Positions 37,001 through 51,000 of a stretch of DNA of 64,000 nt are shown here, piece after piece (the first letter of the stretch is position 1; each line of letters opens with the position of its first letter). The notes beneath the pieces were generated by a model that worked only from the letters and a program-made list of their open reading frames with translations, was not told the DNA's origin and did no database searches. The position numbers and the translations under genes are program-made. Source of the DNA: Stercorarius parasiticus (taxonomy: Eukaryota; Chordata; Aves; Charadriiformes; Stercorariidae); contig VWZL01000431.1 of NCBI GenBank assembly GCA_013396915.1, forward strand, positions 124,001 to 188,000, written 5' to 3'.

Positions 37001-40000
37001 GTTTGGCACAAGCCTGACACGGCCTATTTAAAGGCAAACTCTAAGGCCACTAAGAGACAACATGTTCCAAACCTAACTTCATGAATTGCTGCACAAAATC
37101 TCATTCCAAACAAGTATCAACTTATTCTTACTCACTTTTAAAGCAATTACAACAAAGAATCGCTAATACAAAGATATGTCAGCAGAAAACATGACTGAAA
37201 GATGAAAAAGAGAAAAAATAAATAAATTACTAGCTAGCCTCCTTCTTCCCCAGCTAAACCGCCCAGATCCAGTTATGTCAAGATCCACCTGTAGAGTGTA
37301 GTGACACTGGACTGAGCCAAGCTTTTGGAACTAACCAACTCTAAAGCAGAGCAGACAGCATCATTCTGTCTACGGGTCACTGAAAACACACTAGAAACCA
37401 CAAGAAAGGTAAGCGTGAAGTTTGTTTGGTTTTGAAGTTTGAAAGTCATATACCTGTAGTGAAGCACTGAAAATAAGGCAGAAGAAGAAACAGAAGATTC
37501 TTCTGTTGCATTTTCATTAAGCATCTAATTTAATTGAAAAAGGATAACTTCCCCCCCCCACCCCAAACAATGCATTTCATCTGTTTTGCAGCTGACCTAT
37601 TTGGAAGAATAAGTTAAAATGTGTTCTCTAATGATTCAACATCCCTAAGTACCAAAATAAATTGAAAACATAAGCATGGAGCACAAGTAGCAAAAGGAGA
37701 CTGGTTGTAGACACAGTCCTCAAACTTACAAAGACTTAAGAAAAGCACAACTATTAAATCTCTGCCAAAGCTCGTGGTTCCTGATGCGTCCCCAAAACCG
37801 ATCTGTATAACCAATATCAAACCTTCCAATAATTTTTCTATGAGGCACTGCACCTTACAAATCTAAAAAGAACTCAGTCCAAAGCATAGTAAAATCTCTC
37901 TGTTAAGTCTCAGATCATGTCCTATTACAAGATACTATGGCTATAAATTGAAACGATGATAACACGAATAGCAACCTGGGAAAATTATAAAGAAAAGGTC
38001 AAAGATCAAGTTTTCAAAGTTTTGGCTGCATCCTGTCAACACATTTCGTTTTGCTCCTTTTATCTCGTCCACCTGATTTACCTTCCTACAACAGCAGCTC
38101 ACAGGTGAGCAAAGCCTCTACTTCTGCAGTCTGCTGCACAGGATTCCCTGCAAAAGAGAGCCCAGAACCAGGTTTATTTCAGGTATGTGAAGTTACAGCA
38201 ACGTTCAAATTCAGCACATGTATACAAATAGTCAAACTGGTTGGTAAAGAGCAGATGCTCTCTTCACCTAGCGGTTTCAGGTGGTCACTGATGTTAGGCA
38301 GCCTCTGGAGCTGAGAGCAGGACTCCTGGCTCTAATAATTCAGCAACACTTGCTGTACGCAAGCGATGACAGCTCTGGTTCCTCTCAGGGATGAAGGAGG
38401 TGAGAGGCAATCACCCTACCAAACAGATAATTGCTTAGGGACGGGGCACAACCAACACCTGCTAGATGAACTAAATCTTTTCCCCCCCACCTTTTCTTAA
38501 CGTCGCATGCTTTTCAACCTCCTCTTCATTCTTCTTGCTTTCCTCTGCAGTTTGCAACTTGTTCACGTCTTCTGGAATCAAAATTAGATATAGTGCTGTA
38601 TCATCACCCTAGTGCCCAAGAGAACTGAACAGTTATCCTTCCTACCTTGCAGACATCCCTTTTTAAAACATCTCAGGATAACATTGAGAAGAATCAAAGC
38701 ATATGGTCGCTGGTATAGAGAGGGGGTGCAGAACGTAAAGCCAATCATTCTTTTTCTTCTTTACCCTATATAAGCGTATGCAGATTACAACAGGAAAAGA
38801 ACAGGAAGACCCTCATTAGTTTTCTTGCAAAAAGCAGTGTTTTCATCTCTTACTTCTAAAGTTCATCACATTGTGGAAATCGTTTTACTGGTATGCACCT
38901 ATCTCATAACAAGATAAAGGAGATAAATGATGCAAGGATGTGGTTCACTGACGCTGGTACTTGTTGAGGGAACTAGCACGAATTCAGGTAGGTTAAGAAT
39001 TTTGGTGTCACTTTAATTACACAGTTTTCCACTGGAAGGTTTTCCATGTAATATCAAAAACCCCTTAAGCTGCAGAATTTGTGCAAGCCAGATTTTAAGT
39101 CCAGAGCAGCTTCACATTATATGTATATGTATCTTGGAACTGCAAAGTTTAAAACTGCTGGTTTTGCTCCTGAGTCCAGGGTTTTGTACACTGTGATGTG
39201 CTCAGAACGCACTGGCACAGTTATTCTCTGTTTAAGTAATAAATCCTATCACATCCAACCCACATGTTTATATTGGATACTTAAAAAATGAGAGATATTA
39301 AGTAGCTAAGCCTGGTTTTAAAACTTTTTATACGACATCACGGCACTGGTGTTCCCTTAAGTAACCTTATAGTAGTTTCTATCCTTCCAATGCAATATTC
39401 ACGAATTCACCCCGGGAGCCAATAATATTGGATTTGAATGTGGTGAGAGGTAGACTAAATAATTTATTCCTCTGGATGCACTTGTCTTCCTGCACGTTTT
39501 AAGGTTTAACCCTTTTGTACCTGTTGTGGTTGACTATCTATTCGGCTGCAGCTAGTGCAACAACTTACTGTTTCACCATTGCCAAGGATCTGTCACACTG
39601 TGTTTCAGTTTGCCCTCCTGCACTTTACTTTAGGCTCCCTTCAGCAGTTTCACATTTTATTTTAACGTCTCCAGCATGCTTGTCTTTTCCATTGCACTTT
39701 GCGCAGGCACTTTATAAGTCAATTGCAGTATGAAATAATGGTTGTTTATAGCCGTAACTGGATTTTAATTTGTAAAACAGGCCAGTTCTGCTGGACTGTA
39801 ACTCACACGCTCGTTACTGATGAGCTGGCTCCGAGGTGCTCTCGCTCTGCAGGCTCAGAGGAACTCAAAGGGACTGAATTTCCAACATAGCTTCTGCAGG
39901 CAATAGATTCAAATCTAGTTTATGACAATGTCACCACCTGAAAGGAACAACACCAAGAAGCAACTACAGGAAGGTCAACGTGCTGCTGGCCAACTCTTCC

Positions 40001-40251
40001 AGCAGAGCCAGAACATAGCAGAGATCCTGGTGTCACCTAAAATTACTCAAAGACCCAGAATACCTTCCCCAGCTGATCATGGTCCATGTCTGAGGCACAA
40101 GTGGATCTTGTGGTGTCGGAGATACCACATGCTGGAGGCAATAATGGACAAGGCCCAGCATAAGTACTCCCATTTCACCCTCCTGCAATCTGAAATGATT
40201 AATCTGGCTTGCTCAGGCAAATCAAACCTCATTCTTGCTGACCAATTCTAT

Positions 40252-40292
40252 TTCCATTTCAATGGAGGGACTCTTCCATTTCAATGGAGGGA
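40252..40292 (+). repeat. 22-base tandem duplication
   Basis: The 19-base word TTCCATTTCAATGGAGGGA occurs at 40252-40270 and again at 40274-40292, separated by CTC, giving a period of 22. The identity is perfect, so the duplication is probably recent. Confidence 0.9.
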
Positions 40293-42812
40293 GCTTCTCC
40301 CTGCATCTACTCAAAATCCCCAGGTGCCAGCAGCAAAGGCCTCCACCCTCTCCTAGGGCAGCGGGTGCCATGGGTGCTGTCCTGAGAATTACCTATTCAC
40401 GCGCTGCCCTGTCCTTAAATTACTCGCCCAAACTCCTCCTTCCCCTGCATTACGATACCACCACTCTCAACAGACCCAACCCCTGACCCCTTCAGCGCAG
40501 TCGAGACACGCTGTCCTCTTTGCCTGATGTCTTGATTCTCCTGTTGACCACTAGGCGAGTTCACAATCTCATTTTTCATTAAAGCTCATGGCCCTTATTA
40601 ACTATTTACTATTTCCTGAACTTTATAGTTTTGAAAAGCCCAAGTAGAAGACTGCCAGGACCTATCAGCTCATCTTCAAAATCATGAGGCTTTCACAATA
40701 ATACTAGAATTCTTATTTGGTTTTTTTGGGTGATGGAGGTTTTTTTCAGTTTTGCAAGCCTTCACAGCATCCCAAGTTCCAGGTTTTAAAGTTTTTTTTT
40801 CTTCAAACATCGTAGCTAGAAAAAAAAAAACCTTTTTTTTCAAGCCAATTGAGATTCTTTCAGAACTATTTAACGGCAGCAGTTTAGGATTTAAGAACAG
40901 CATCAACAAATATAAGACTCACAGTAAAACCATGAGTGTTACTCAACTGAGTCACAAGGCTTGGCAACATCAACCAAATCAGTCTGTCACTTTCAAAAGA
41001 CACCCTGTCATGCTACCTCTATCCAGAATGGCAGATTTTTATTTTTCCACCGAAGGTTTAGGTCACCCAGACACTGCTGTAATTGGACTTCAGTATTATA
41101 ATAAAGCACTTCCTAATAGAAAGATAATCAAGGTGGCCACGACTGAACGGACATGAATGAGTGGTTATGGCCTCCTCCTGTGCTATGTTAGTTTATGAAT
41201 ACCTTCCTATCACGGAAAGAAGGGGAAGAAGAGGGGAATGTATTGGACAGCTGGAAATTTAAAACCGTAATCTGTAAGAGATGTATATACTGTGAAATAA
41301 TCTGCACAGATGCTTCGCAGGTCAATAAAAAAATCAACTCAGTATGGATTATGCACTAAATTTCAGGGAAAAGAGAGCTCTGCTAGCTTCAGAAGTGGGA
41401 ACACTAATGCCTTGGGTAGTTCTTTAGCTATGGTATGTGACGTAGAATAAAAGCTCCAGGTTGCAAAATCGGTGATATCAGAATTTCTTTGTTTTGTGTA
41501 ACAGTGGGTAAGCTGCTGCGTTAATGCCAGAAGCAAGCAAAATTCACCTTTAACGATGCACACAGCCTGACAATTAAAGTAGAAACCAAAAGATGAAATA
41601 ATTCCCAAACATCATTGAAATTAGATGGATGAAAACGATGGACTACTGTCATTCACAAACCCTGCATCCCTGTTGTCTCTCAAAGTCCTTCAAAATTGAA
41701 AGGCTGAAAATGTCACGTTTAGTAAAAAGCCAATTCACTGCTGCTGAAACTTTTGCAGGATGTCAGCATGCACAGTATCCCTCATGAATTTATCTTCTTG
41801 TGACAGGCAATCTGGCTTTCATTTCCCAAGTCTCTTTGTACTGTCCATTTACTATCAGTCAGCCTCCCCATATTAGCACCTTTCTGATACATTATAAACT
41901 GAAGTATTCAAAAATAAAGAATCATTTTCTCTATTTTGGTAAACAAATAATTTCTTGTCCTGAAGACTCTTGATCAATAAATTAATATGAACAAAACGAA
42001 CAGAAATTAGTACTCCAGTACTATTCAAATATTTTTATGACCCAATTCACACTTAATTGTACATATTCAATTCTACCTTTTGGCAATATCTCCGTAATAC
42101 TAATGTGCTATATCTTTCACCACCTGTAACTTCAGCGGGATTCCAACCAATTATAAATAACAGACAATGGGGAAATCTGGAAAAATCGGATTTTTCTCCC
42201 CTTGAGATACTGTCATTTGTAAGGAAGGAGAACACAATTTTAAAAGAACATAAAATAAATATTCCCAATATTTCTACAATTATTTTACACTGTCTTTAAT
42301 GAACTGAGGGAAGTGGAGAAATATTTTATGTTTTTGAACATCGCAGTATTCTGTTACTGTGTTAGGCTCAAAAGTTCAGTTACACAGTAAAACAGTACTT
42401 CAAACTATAAAGGGGATCTTTGTGGTTAAGGCACTAACTTAATTCTCTCTTAATATTTTGATTTTATCAGCCAGGTATTGAGTCTGGTAACCACAGGAAG
42501 TTAATTATTCTAGCATTTCTAAATTCTGACAATTTTTGCTCACTGAAAACTTTCACACCGCAGAATCATCTCATAAATAACTCTTCATTAGAGCAGGATA
42601 AGGCTTTTGTGATCACTGAAATCTCCTCCCACCCCGCCCTGGATGGATTGCTTCAAAGATTACCCACCATTTGTTTTAGAAAGCTAAACAGAGAATTTCA
42701 ACTCTATCAAAAACACACACACCACTCTTCATGCTCCTAAAATCCCTTATAGGCATATACCTAAAAGGAAACAAATTTTGCTTGCTTATTGGTTTTAGTT
42801 TGTTTGGGTTTG

Positions 42813-42829
42813 TTTTTTTTTTTTTTTTT
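42813..42829 (+). repeat. T(17) homopolymer
   Basis: Run of 17 T on the plus strand preceded by other T- and G-rich sequence. It is simple low-complexity sequence in intron 2. Confidence 0.9.
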
Positions 42830-45800
42830 CAAATCAAGTACTTCATCCCTAACAAATCAATTACTTAGGACTGTAGAGCGCTGAAGGGGTGTAACAATGT
42901 TCTCAAAAAAGATGGCTAGAACTAAAACACAAGTTCAAATGAAACAGGAAGTATCCACTAAAAAAAAAAATAATTAATCAAAACTAGAAGAAAAATGCAT
43001 AGTTCTTGGCTGTTATCTTAGTACTGTTATGAATTGGAAAAAATAAATCTGACACAAACTGGATGAACATAAAAACTCAATATAATGGAGGCAATGCTGA
43101 CATCAAGTTTTAGTAAGATCTGAAGTCAAATAAAATAAAAAAAATCCACTTGACAATGGAGGGTGACAAGGACTATGTACAGTACATACATACCACAGGC
43201 CACTCAACGTTTCTGCTGTATTTTCCCATAGTCTTGATCCATAAGGAAAACATGAACAATTATCACATAAGTACTAGGTAAGAACTGAAAGAATGGTGAA
43301 AAGGGTATTTAACCACCACTTTCCAGCTTCAAATCAATAAAATCAGATCAAACTTATTTGGCGTATGCATTTTCTTTCTTTTCATTTTGACCTCATCCTG
43401 ACCCACATGCACTTTTGCTTCACTTAAAAGCTTTGAAGCACTGTCACACGTGTGCTAAGCATAGGGCTTTGCTGACACCTAAACAGCTGCCAAAAGACAT
43501 TGGGTCCACGACAGGCATCCCATGGGAAAACCATCAAGAAAAGAAGAACAGAGCATTTGAATGTAATTTATCTGTCACCTATGCGCAAAGGTCCTTTACA
43601 CATATATATCAGTTGCACCAAAAGAGGGACATATCCTGATGCTCTTGCCAAGTTCTCAGGGGAAAAGTTTTCAATCAATAACAACAGTAGGTTTGATAAA
43701 GATCACATCATTTGTCCTCAAAGGTCAGCTTCACCATCTTGGATAGAGGAAAAAAATCTCAGGAAGTTTTGCTAAGGAAATAGCTAACCCAAATACTGGA
43801 ACAAAATACACCTGGTTTATTCACTGAAATGCTTAGACATGAAATATATCAACTGAACACCATCAGTCACTAATGAACGTCAATTTCACAGGTGTTTTTT
43901 AAAAAGCTAGCATCACCTATAGGCATCACATAGACTACAACTTACAGAGAAAGGATAAACAAACGATCACTTTGCAAAAACCTTAAAAATGAATTTTCAG
44001 ATGCATATAAAAAACCCCAGGAGGTAGCAAGACAGAGATTTGAACTAGGAAATTCAAGTACTTTTAACTTGAAGAGTTAATTTTTACTGACAGAGTAGGA
44101 GGTCACATTTGGCTCAACTATATCCCCTTTTTATGTGTCACATACCAACACCAGCAAGACCAGAGGTGTGCTAGCGTTTCTGGGGGTTGCACCTACCTGC
44201 AGAGGAGCACACACAGATCTCAGAACTCATGAAAATCTAGGATTAGTCAATCTCTGGTCAAGTCTTTAGTGTCTAAGGACTAAAGAAGAGTGACCTATGC
44301 CAGACACATTACCTTCATACCACCAACGTGGTAACACGCATACCGCTGGCAAGGGTAACCACTGCTAATCTTCAACAGTCAAGTAAACCCTTTACAGCAG
44401 GAAGACTTGAAAAGCTGGCTGAACTGGCCTTAAAGGGAGAACCAGAACCACACCAGCAATGTTCATGTACAGCAGTAAGCAAAGCTTTCCTTCTCCGCTT
44501 GCGCTGAGAAAATTGCCGCTGCCACCGTTATTTGAAAAAACAGCCCAGTACCCCGATCTTCTGAAACGTGATGATGTTATTCCTTATTCAGAGAACAAGT
44601 GCTATTTTCAGTTCTTCCACTGGGAAAAAAAACTCCACATAGTATTTAAACAACCCAAACTTTTGGCACCTAGCCATGACGAAAAGCCAAAACTAATACA
44701 ATTTCCAACAAAACACTGGAATGTACTCTGCAAAATAGCTACAGTCCGGTGCATATCAACTGTTGGTGGCCTTCCACTACAGCTAACTATATACCGCTGA
44801 TATTAGCTATCAGTCATTCATTATCTTCATTTTTAGGTTTTGAGCATTTTTAAGCAAACGCATAAAATTAGAATCCTTTTGACTCCAAAACTTACTTTGT
44901 AAACCTACCAAATCCCCCTCTCATGTTTTCATTGCATTCAGGGCATGCTGTAATTCCCTCTGATGAATACAGCAGGCATTAGGAAAACACCGGAGAGCTT
45001 CACATAGCAGCGCCATGAAGGACTGGCCACAGTTAAATGCAACAGGGCACAAGTACGCTTTCCAGGGTAAGTGACTCCCAGGATTGAAAGAAACAAAAGG
45101 TGAATCGTGTCATCTGTGCTTTGTGAGGACCAACACTGAAAATACTATTTGTAGTGAAATATTTCCAATGTTGGATTCAGGATTAATTTCTTCTGACACC
45201 TTTTTAAATGTCAAAATTAAACCATTCATTGACCTTAATCATCTATTTGTTTAAATGTAGACAGTTACCTAGTCATATGAATAGAGGCTACCTGAAAGAT
45301 GACAATTACAGTGAATTTAGTTTCACTCACGCAGGCGGAGTTCAGAATTCAGAGCTGAAGCTGTAGAACAGTAAATAATTGCACTTAGCCAATAATGCAA
45401 TGCATGAGACTTACAAAGCAAGAGCATCTTCGTGCAAAACATGACCCTAAGCAAATACCAAGAATTATCTGCCTTTTTACCAATCCCCCTCCACGTTTTG
45501 ATCAGAAAAATGAGAAACAAAACAAAAAATCTACCCAAGAACAAGGAGGCTTGCCCACGTGTTGTTCAAGGGATGATCAAAACGTGTCCACTCATCAATG
45601 TTTCTAAACACAGGCAAGTACTTCAAAAAGCAAAATACCTGTAACTTACAGAAGGCTATACAGCCTGTTATTCCACTGAGCTATTCAACAAGCTTTCAGG
45701 AGTGAGGATGATTACAGAGGAAGCCCAAAAACTTTACCGACTGTAAGTAGCTAATCAAAGAGTACCTATACAACCATTCAACCCATTGTGTAGGTATCTA

Positions 45801-47587
45801 ATCGGCTGGTCTTTCTACAGACAGCTAAGCTGCAGCTGAAGTTGTCTGAACACAGCCCAAAATTACTTGTTTAGATAGGAAAAAGTAATTTTCATAATGT
45901 AAACAGGAAAAGGTCTGGGTTGGATAAATCTGTCCAACTGCTACTGCCCATTGGAATATAGTTCCCATCCGCAGCACCACTAATTGGTAATGCAAAATTC
46001 CTGAAGTGAAAGGACCAAAATCTGAATAAAAGCTCTTATCTAGACTACAGCCTTTTCCGTACTGGCACAGCGAGGCATTTCTGAATGCTAACGCAAGCAT
46101 GGAAAATACAGGTCCAGAATAAGCATTGCTTTACCCTTCTGAGCTCAGTGCTCTCTGTGGAGACCTGACAAACATAATGCTTTACCCCACGCAAGCTGCT
46201 GTACTTCTGGGCAAGAGGAGCAGATGGTGCCCAAACTAAAAAAATAAAATAAATCTTTCAATAGCACAAGAGAGTACTAAACAAATTTTAAGTGTGAAAC
46301 ATTTGTTTAGCCTTAGATTCCTCCTATTCCATCTCAGTTAGTGATGATGAACTTAACAGTTGATTTTTTCACTCCTGTCTACATCCATTTGTTTTTGTAA
46401 CTGTGCATGCAGAAAAAGTACGTAATTTGTGTTGAGAAGAAGAAAATCAGATGTACATCATCCCTCTAAGTGAGTTGTCTGAACTTTAAGAGTGTAACAA
46501 ATTTCCACACACCAGCTGAAAATTACAGATCTCACGTGCCCCCAGAGTTTGCAGCAAAAAGGTGAAGAAACCCAGATTACTGTAGTTTGCTTTCACTGAC
46601 AACTAAGTCAAATCACTTTCCACATTACCCTCCTTCCACTGTCCAAAACCCAACTATTTCACCACACTGATGCACTCATGTGTCTGAGCATTTAAACTCA
46701 AAGCCTGGTGGCTCAGGATGTGATTTCATGGTCAGTTTGAACAGAGATGAGTGAGGACTACCATCAGAGATTAGTGGCTCTTCACCTCCACCCCGTCTCT
46801 ACCTTTACCTCAATAAGACACTACACTGTACCTACAGAAATAAAGTGAATCTGGAGAAATCAGAACTTGGCAAGAGAACTGTTGACTTTTTTTTTAATAG
46901 CTACTATAGAAAAGGAGTTATAATAGCCTTCTTGTCTCAAAAGACAGACAGAAGACAGTACCCAAAATGTGTTTTAGAGAATAAACCAACAGAGGGTAAA
47001 ACAAAAGAAAAGAAAACAAGAGACCCTAAATGCCTGCTTCCACTTTTTCCTCTTCAAGAAACCATCACAATGCTGGTCCTTACCTGGAATGTCACAGGGT
47101 GCCATGATGTCACAGGGGAAAAGTCAATGCTGCAGTTATGTGATGGGAACAGCGTACCCTATCCCTATAAAAGGGCTCATTACACATTCATTAAATGTAT
47201 CCTACTGCTCCGCTTGAAAACATTGCACCTGCAGGAGAGCCCATGTTCTAGGAACTGCTGCCAGCAAAAAGCCATCCTCACTTGCCTTATTAGCTCCAAT
47301 TGCAGTGCCTTGTTTTTGCATGAATGTGCTGACAGACAAAACATCACTGAAACCCTGCCTCCCCTTTACTCACTGACAAAAATTCTGTTAGTTTACTCAC
47401 ACAGAGACTTAACGCAAGTTACTTAAAAAATGCCTGAAAACACTGGGGAGGGAAAGAAGTCAGAAGGGCCAAGTGTTGTTGATGTAAACTCAGCAGAGTT
47501 GCTTTGCACACAAGTAAACATACAATTAGTTAAAACCCAAAACCAAAAAAGCAAGAAGAAAGCAAATGAAAAATAGCAGCAGCTCAC

Positions 47588-47631
47588 CTTTTGAGGGGGT
47601 GGTCCGTGGTCATCCAAATAAGTGGAATTTC
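47588..47631 (-). CDS. UST: UST exon 2 (44 nt, end of stem region)
   Basis: A short internal exon that completes a split glycine codon and then encodes 14 residues, NSTYLDDHGPPPQK. This matches the luminal stem of uronyl 2-O-sulfotransferase just before the catalytic domain, roughly residues 83-97 of the family protein. The acceptor is a pyrimidine-rich tract ending TTTTTGTAG and the donor is GTGAGC. It contains an N-glycosylation sequon (N-S-T). Intron 1 enters in phase 1 and intron 2 leaves in phase 0, which fits exon 3. From memory the human protein has serine where this one has the glutamine before the final lysine, so this is probably a normal lineage difference. The exon is tiny and could be missed by automatic gene callers. 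Confidence 0.93.
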
Positions 47632-48018
47632 CTACAAAAAGAACAAGGATGAAGATAAACAAAAGTCATCCAACGCAACTTCAAACCTTGCCAATTCATG
47701 GAACCAACGTATCTCTATCCCACTGGTTCTGTGGTGTCAAATAATTCAAGGAAAATAAATACCCTCTGCTTTAATTTTTGATTAACAAGAAAAAAAACCC
47801 CAAAACTAGTTTCTTTTGGCTACTTTTACGATAAAAGATTAGATGCATACTGTCATTTTAGGAAAAAACTAAATAGGCCAAGGCAGCTTTAATTAAATAA
47901 TCACGGCATTCAATTATTTGCATGACAAAAACTGTCAGATGCATCCTTGTGCATTTTAAGCAAGTGAGCACAGTTAACCTCAAAAAGATTTCTTAAATAA
48001 TAAAGTATCAAAGGCCTT

Positions 48019-48038
48019 CGTCAGACTTTGGTCTGACG
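48019..48038. repeat. Perfect 8-bp inverted repeat
   Basis: CGTCAGAC (48019-48026) and GTCTGACG (48031-48038) separated by TTTG, about 390 bases upstream of UST exon 2. It is a short stem with no known role. Confidence 0.6.
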
Positions 48039-51000
48039 GAGTCGACAAGCATTCACTATCTCTATTCTAACAGGGATTTTCCCCAACCTCCAAGCTACTT
48101 TTTTTGTTCCTGAACAGTATCAATTGAATGGGAACTGTATTCTGATGTAATTACACCTGGCCCTTTCAAGATGCTTTTTCAATTCGGATGAAAAGCTTCA
48201 GAAAAAAACCCTCAACTTCTAAAATTTTTAGGTGTTCCTTTCGTTGCTTTTTATTGTTGTTAACTAAGATTTCAGACTTTTTACCATTACTTACAAATAT
48301 ACCGATATATAAAATATACCCTCCCACACACAGCCACAGGCAGGAAGGAGAAGTTTGTGAGCGAGTGTGATGAATTTCCACGTACAATAAAAAGTCAGGA
48401 TTACTTTGCAGAAGTATTTTGCTTCCTGTTTCTTCTATGCTTTTCTAGCACAGGTTATGAAGTAATGAAAACTTCAGTCAAAAGGCTCTAACTCATCTAA
48501 AGGTAAGTCCCAATACCCCAAACTCTTTCTTTTACAGATGTATGTACCTTGATCTTACAAGAGTTCACACAACTACCAAAGCCTCAACAGTAACTTTTCG
48601 ATGGTCATCTGACATCATGAATCATCTTCTGAACCATACCAGAAACTCATCTTTCTATACATGTGACACAAATACACATCCTTCAAACAACCCAACTGAT
48701 TATTTTAATGCCATAGATAATATGGCTGATTCCTTGTATTTGGGATAACTTCTACTATCCATTCCTCTGATACAATTCTAATTGCCAGCGAAGTAATTCA
48801 GTTCACAGACTGCTAACAGAGTTGTATATGGCTTTCCAAAAAAATAGCTACTCCATACACAGAGAGATGGCCTTGAGAAGAAGCATTTCAGGGAAATCCC
48901 CCTGGAACGGGAGCAAACAAAGCTCTGTTCGTGCCTCTCTTTCACACTCATTCAGGATTTAAGTTTTCTGTAGGATCAGGCTGTTACCATGTAGTTCATA
49001 GCAACTTTCTCCTCTTTGCAATTAATTAACCTGAAAGACTGCCACCCTTGATAAAAGTAACTCTTATGTTTTTCTCATTGTTTCATCTTGATCCATGCTA
49101 AAACAAGCGATGTTTGCTAAAAAACATTTTTGTTGTCTCAACAAGTTAACACATTAGAAATGCCACAAACTTTATAAGAAAACTACTAATTTTTTAAAAA
49201 GAGTAACAAAACTTTGAGTTTTATAATTGATATTAGGAAAGACACATCAATAGATATGTTTCTTGTCTCCACAAAACATAGGCAGTCTATGCTTACCCAA
49301 ATAAAAAGGAATATTAATGACATACATACTAACTATATCTTCAGCAATCACCTATCACGGCCCATTTGGCTGTAGAGAAGGATTTGAATTACCACCTTCC
49401 CTTGAGAAAACAGATCATTACAGCCACAGTTTATACAGTATCTTACGAAGTAGTGTCAAGAGTGTGTGAGCTATATTACGGAAATCTTTTTGATATGTTC
49501 TTTAAAATTAAGGAGCCAACAGCAACTAATTTCACCTTTCTGTGTCAGTAACCTATGTTCTTAGTGCGCGTGCTGCATTTGCCTGCCTTTGTAATTTTTT
49601 TAATGATAAAAATTACAGGGTTTTTTGGTTTGTTTTTTTTTAACAGCACAGTCTAGCTACTACTATATCCACTTAAAAGACAACAGTGCAATTTCGGCCC
49701 ATTTTATAAAGGTCTTTTTCATGGCAGTTGCTTGTTCAAATCTAGAAGCAACTAACAGCAATAGAAACTAATTGCCAGACAGACATAAATGATCAAGGAA
49801 GTTAACAGTACTGATCTGAAACCTTGTTGGAATAGCTTACAAACGAAGAGCAGAGAAAGGAAAACTGCAGACGTTCCCCACTCCCTTATGCTGCCCCAAG
49901 TGCCATGTGCTGAGCCAGTTCCCTTCCCCTGCCCCAGCTCCTGTTTCTGCTCCTCAGGCACATGAACCAGAGCCAATCTCAGCATCCACAGGGTGCCACA
50001 GCAATTCAATAGTCTGAATTCTTTTGGGTTCAAGTTTAAAACGAGTATTTGTTTTCAGTAATAAAAGCGAAACCTTTTGCTGTATGATTCATACCACAGC
50101 CCAAGTAAAAAACACTAAAATAACGCCGCAAATCCAGCCGCAGGGGAGTGGAGCGGGCAGGCTCTGGGGTACACCAGCCAGTTCATTAACCCCGCAAAGC
50201 CCTGCACGTGCTCTCGTTGATCATCCTATCATAGAATCGGGCTTGCTGCCATTCTGCTTGCCAAACACGGGCCACACTACAGGAGCCTTAATGCTGGCAG
50301 AAATATCCTGAAAAACGTGCACCTAGATCAGAGTATTTCTGCAGAAAACCTGCAGGAAAGACGATGACTTTCTAACACAAGAGGCGGCCATGAAAAGCAT
50401 ATTAAGCATGACTCCAGAGTTGGGTATTTACAAATTTTATGAACTTAAGACAGGATGCTGCTTTCATATGTATGGCCGCTTTTCAGAGAATACACATCAG
50501 ACTAGGTTAGCTTAAAAACAAAAGAAAAATTCAGCATTATAAATATTGCAACAATGGAGAAATACCAAGTAAAGCCAATCCGTGAAATATCTTCTACTAA
50601 GAGATGACAAAGTAGTACAAAAAGGAGAGCTGCACAGTAAAAATCAGGGACGTAGGAATGCCATCAACACTGAAACCACTGTTCATAATCTCAAGTGTTT
50701 ACTGTAACTACATCAACACGACAAGCTTATCTAAGATGGAGAGCATTATTATGCAGCTTTTGTATGCTCTGGCAGAGACAGCATGTGTTAAGTGCAACAA
50801 GAGGAGAAGAGACTTTCTGTGGTGGAAATGACAGAGTGATAAAAGAGGAGGTCATCTTTCCTCATTAAGAATCTAGTCCATTGTCCCAAAGCAACCCATA
50901 TCACTAAATTATTAGGATGACTTCTCTGAAGTCCTTTAATAAAGCTTTACTAAAAACATCATTGCTCTTGTCTGTTGCCCAACCAGACACTTACAGATAT

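Larger units (their letters stand above)
32275..47587 (-). other. UST: UST intron 2
   Basis: This 15,313-base intron has donor GTGAGC after exon 2 and acceptor ATTTAG before exon 3. It is plain AT-rich intron sequence with a degraded CR1-like fragment (about 36602-37000), a 22-base tandem duplication (40252-40292), homopolymer runs (C at 37551, T at 42813) and an AT-rich stretch with a perfect palindrome at 35785-35798. The longest open frame (46845-47426, plus strand) lacks an ATG start and any recognisable motif. Confidence 0.9.

Noticed and set aside
39922..40356. 144-codon plus-strand frame
   Set aside because: It begins with a non-ATG-like context, includes the 22-base tandem duplication, and matches no family I recognise.
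46845..47426. Longest plus-strand open frame (193 codons) close to exon 2
   Set aside because: It starts with GTG, has no domain, signal or splice context, is antisense to UST intron 2, and such a length is reachable by chance in 64 kb.
50225..50242. ATCATAGAATCGG, resembling a CR1 tail
   Set aside because: Only 13 bases match and no CR1 body follows on either side.
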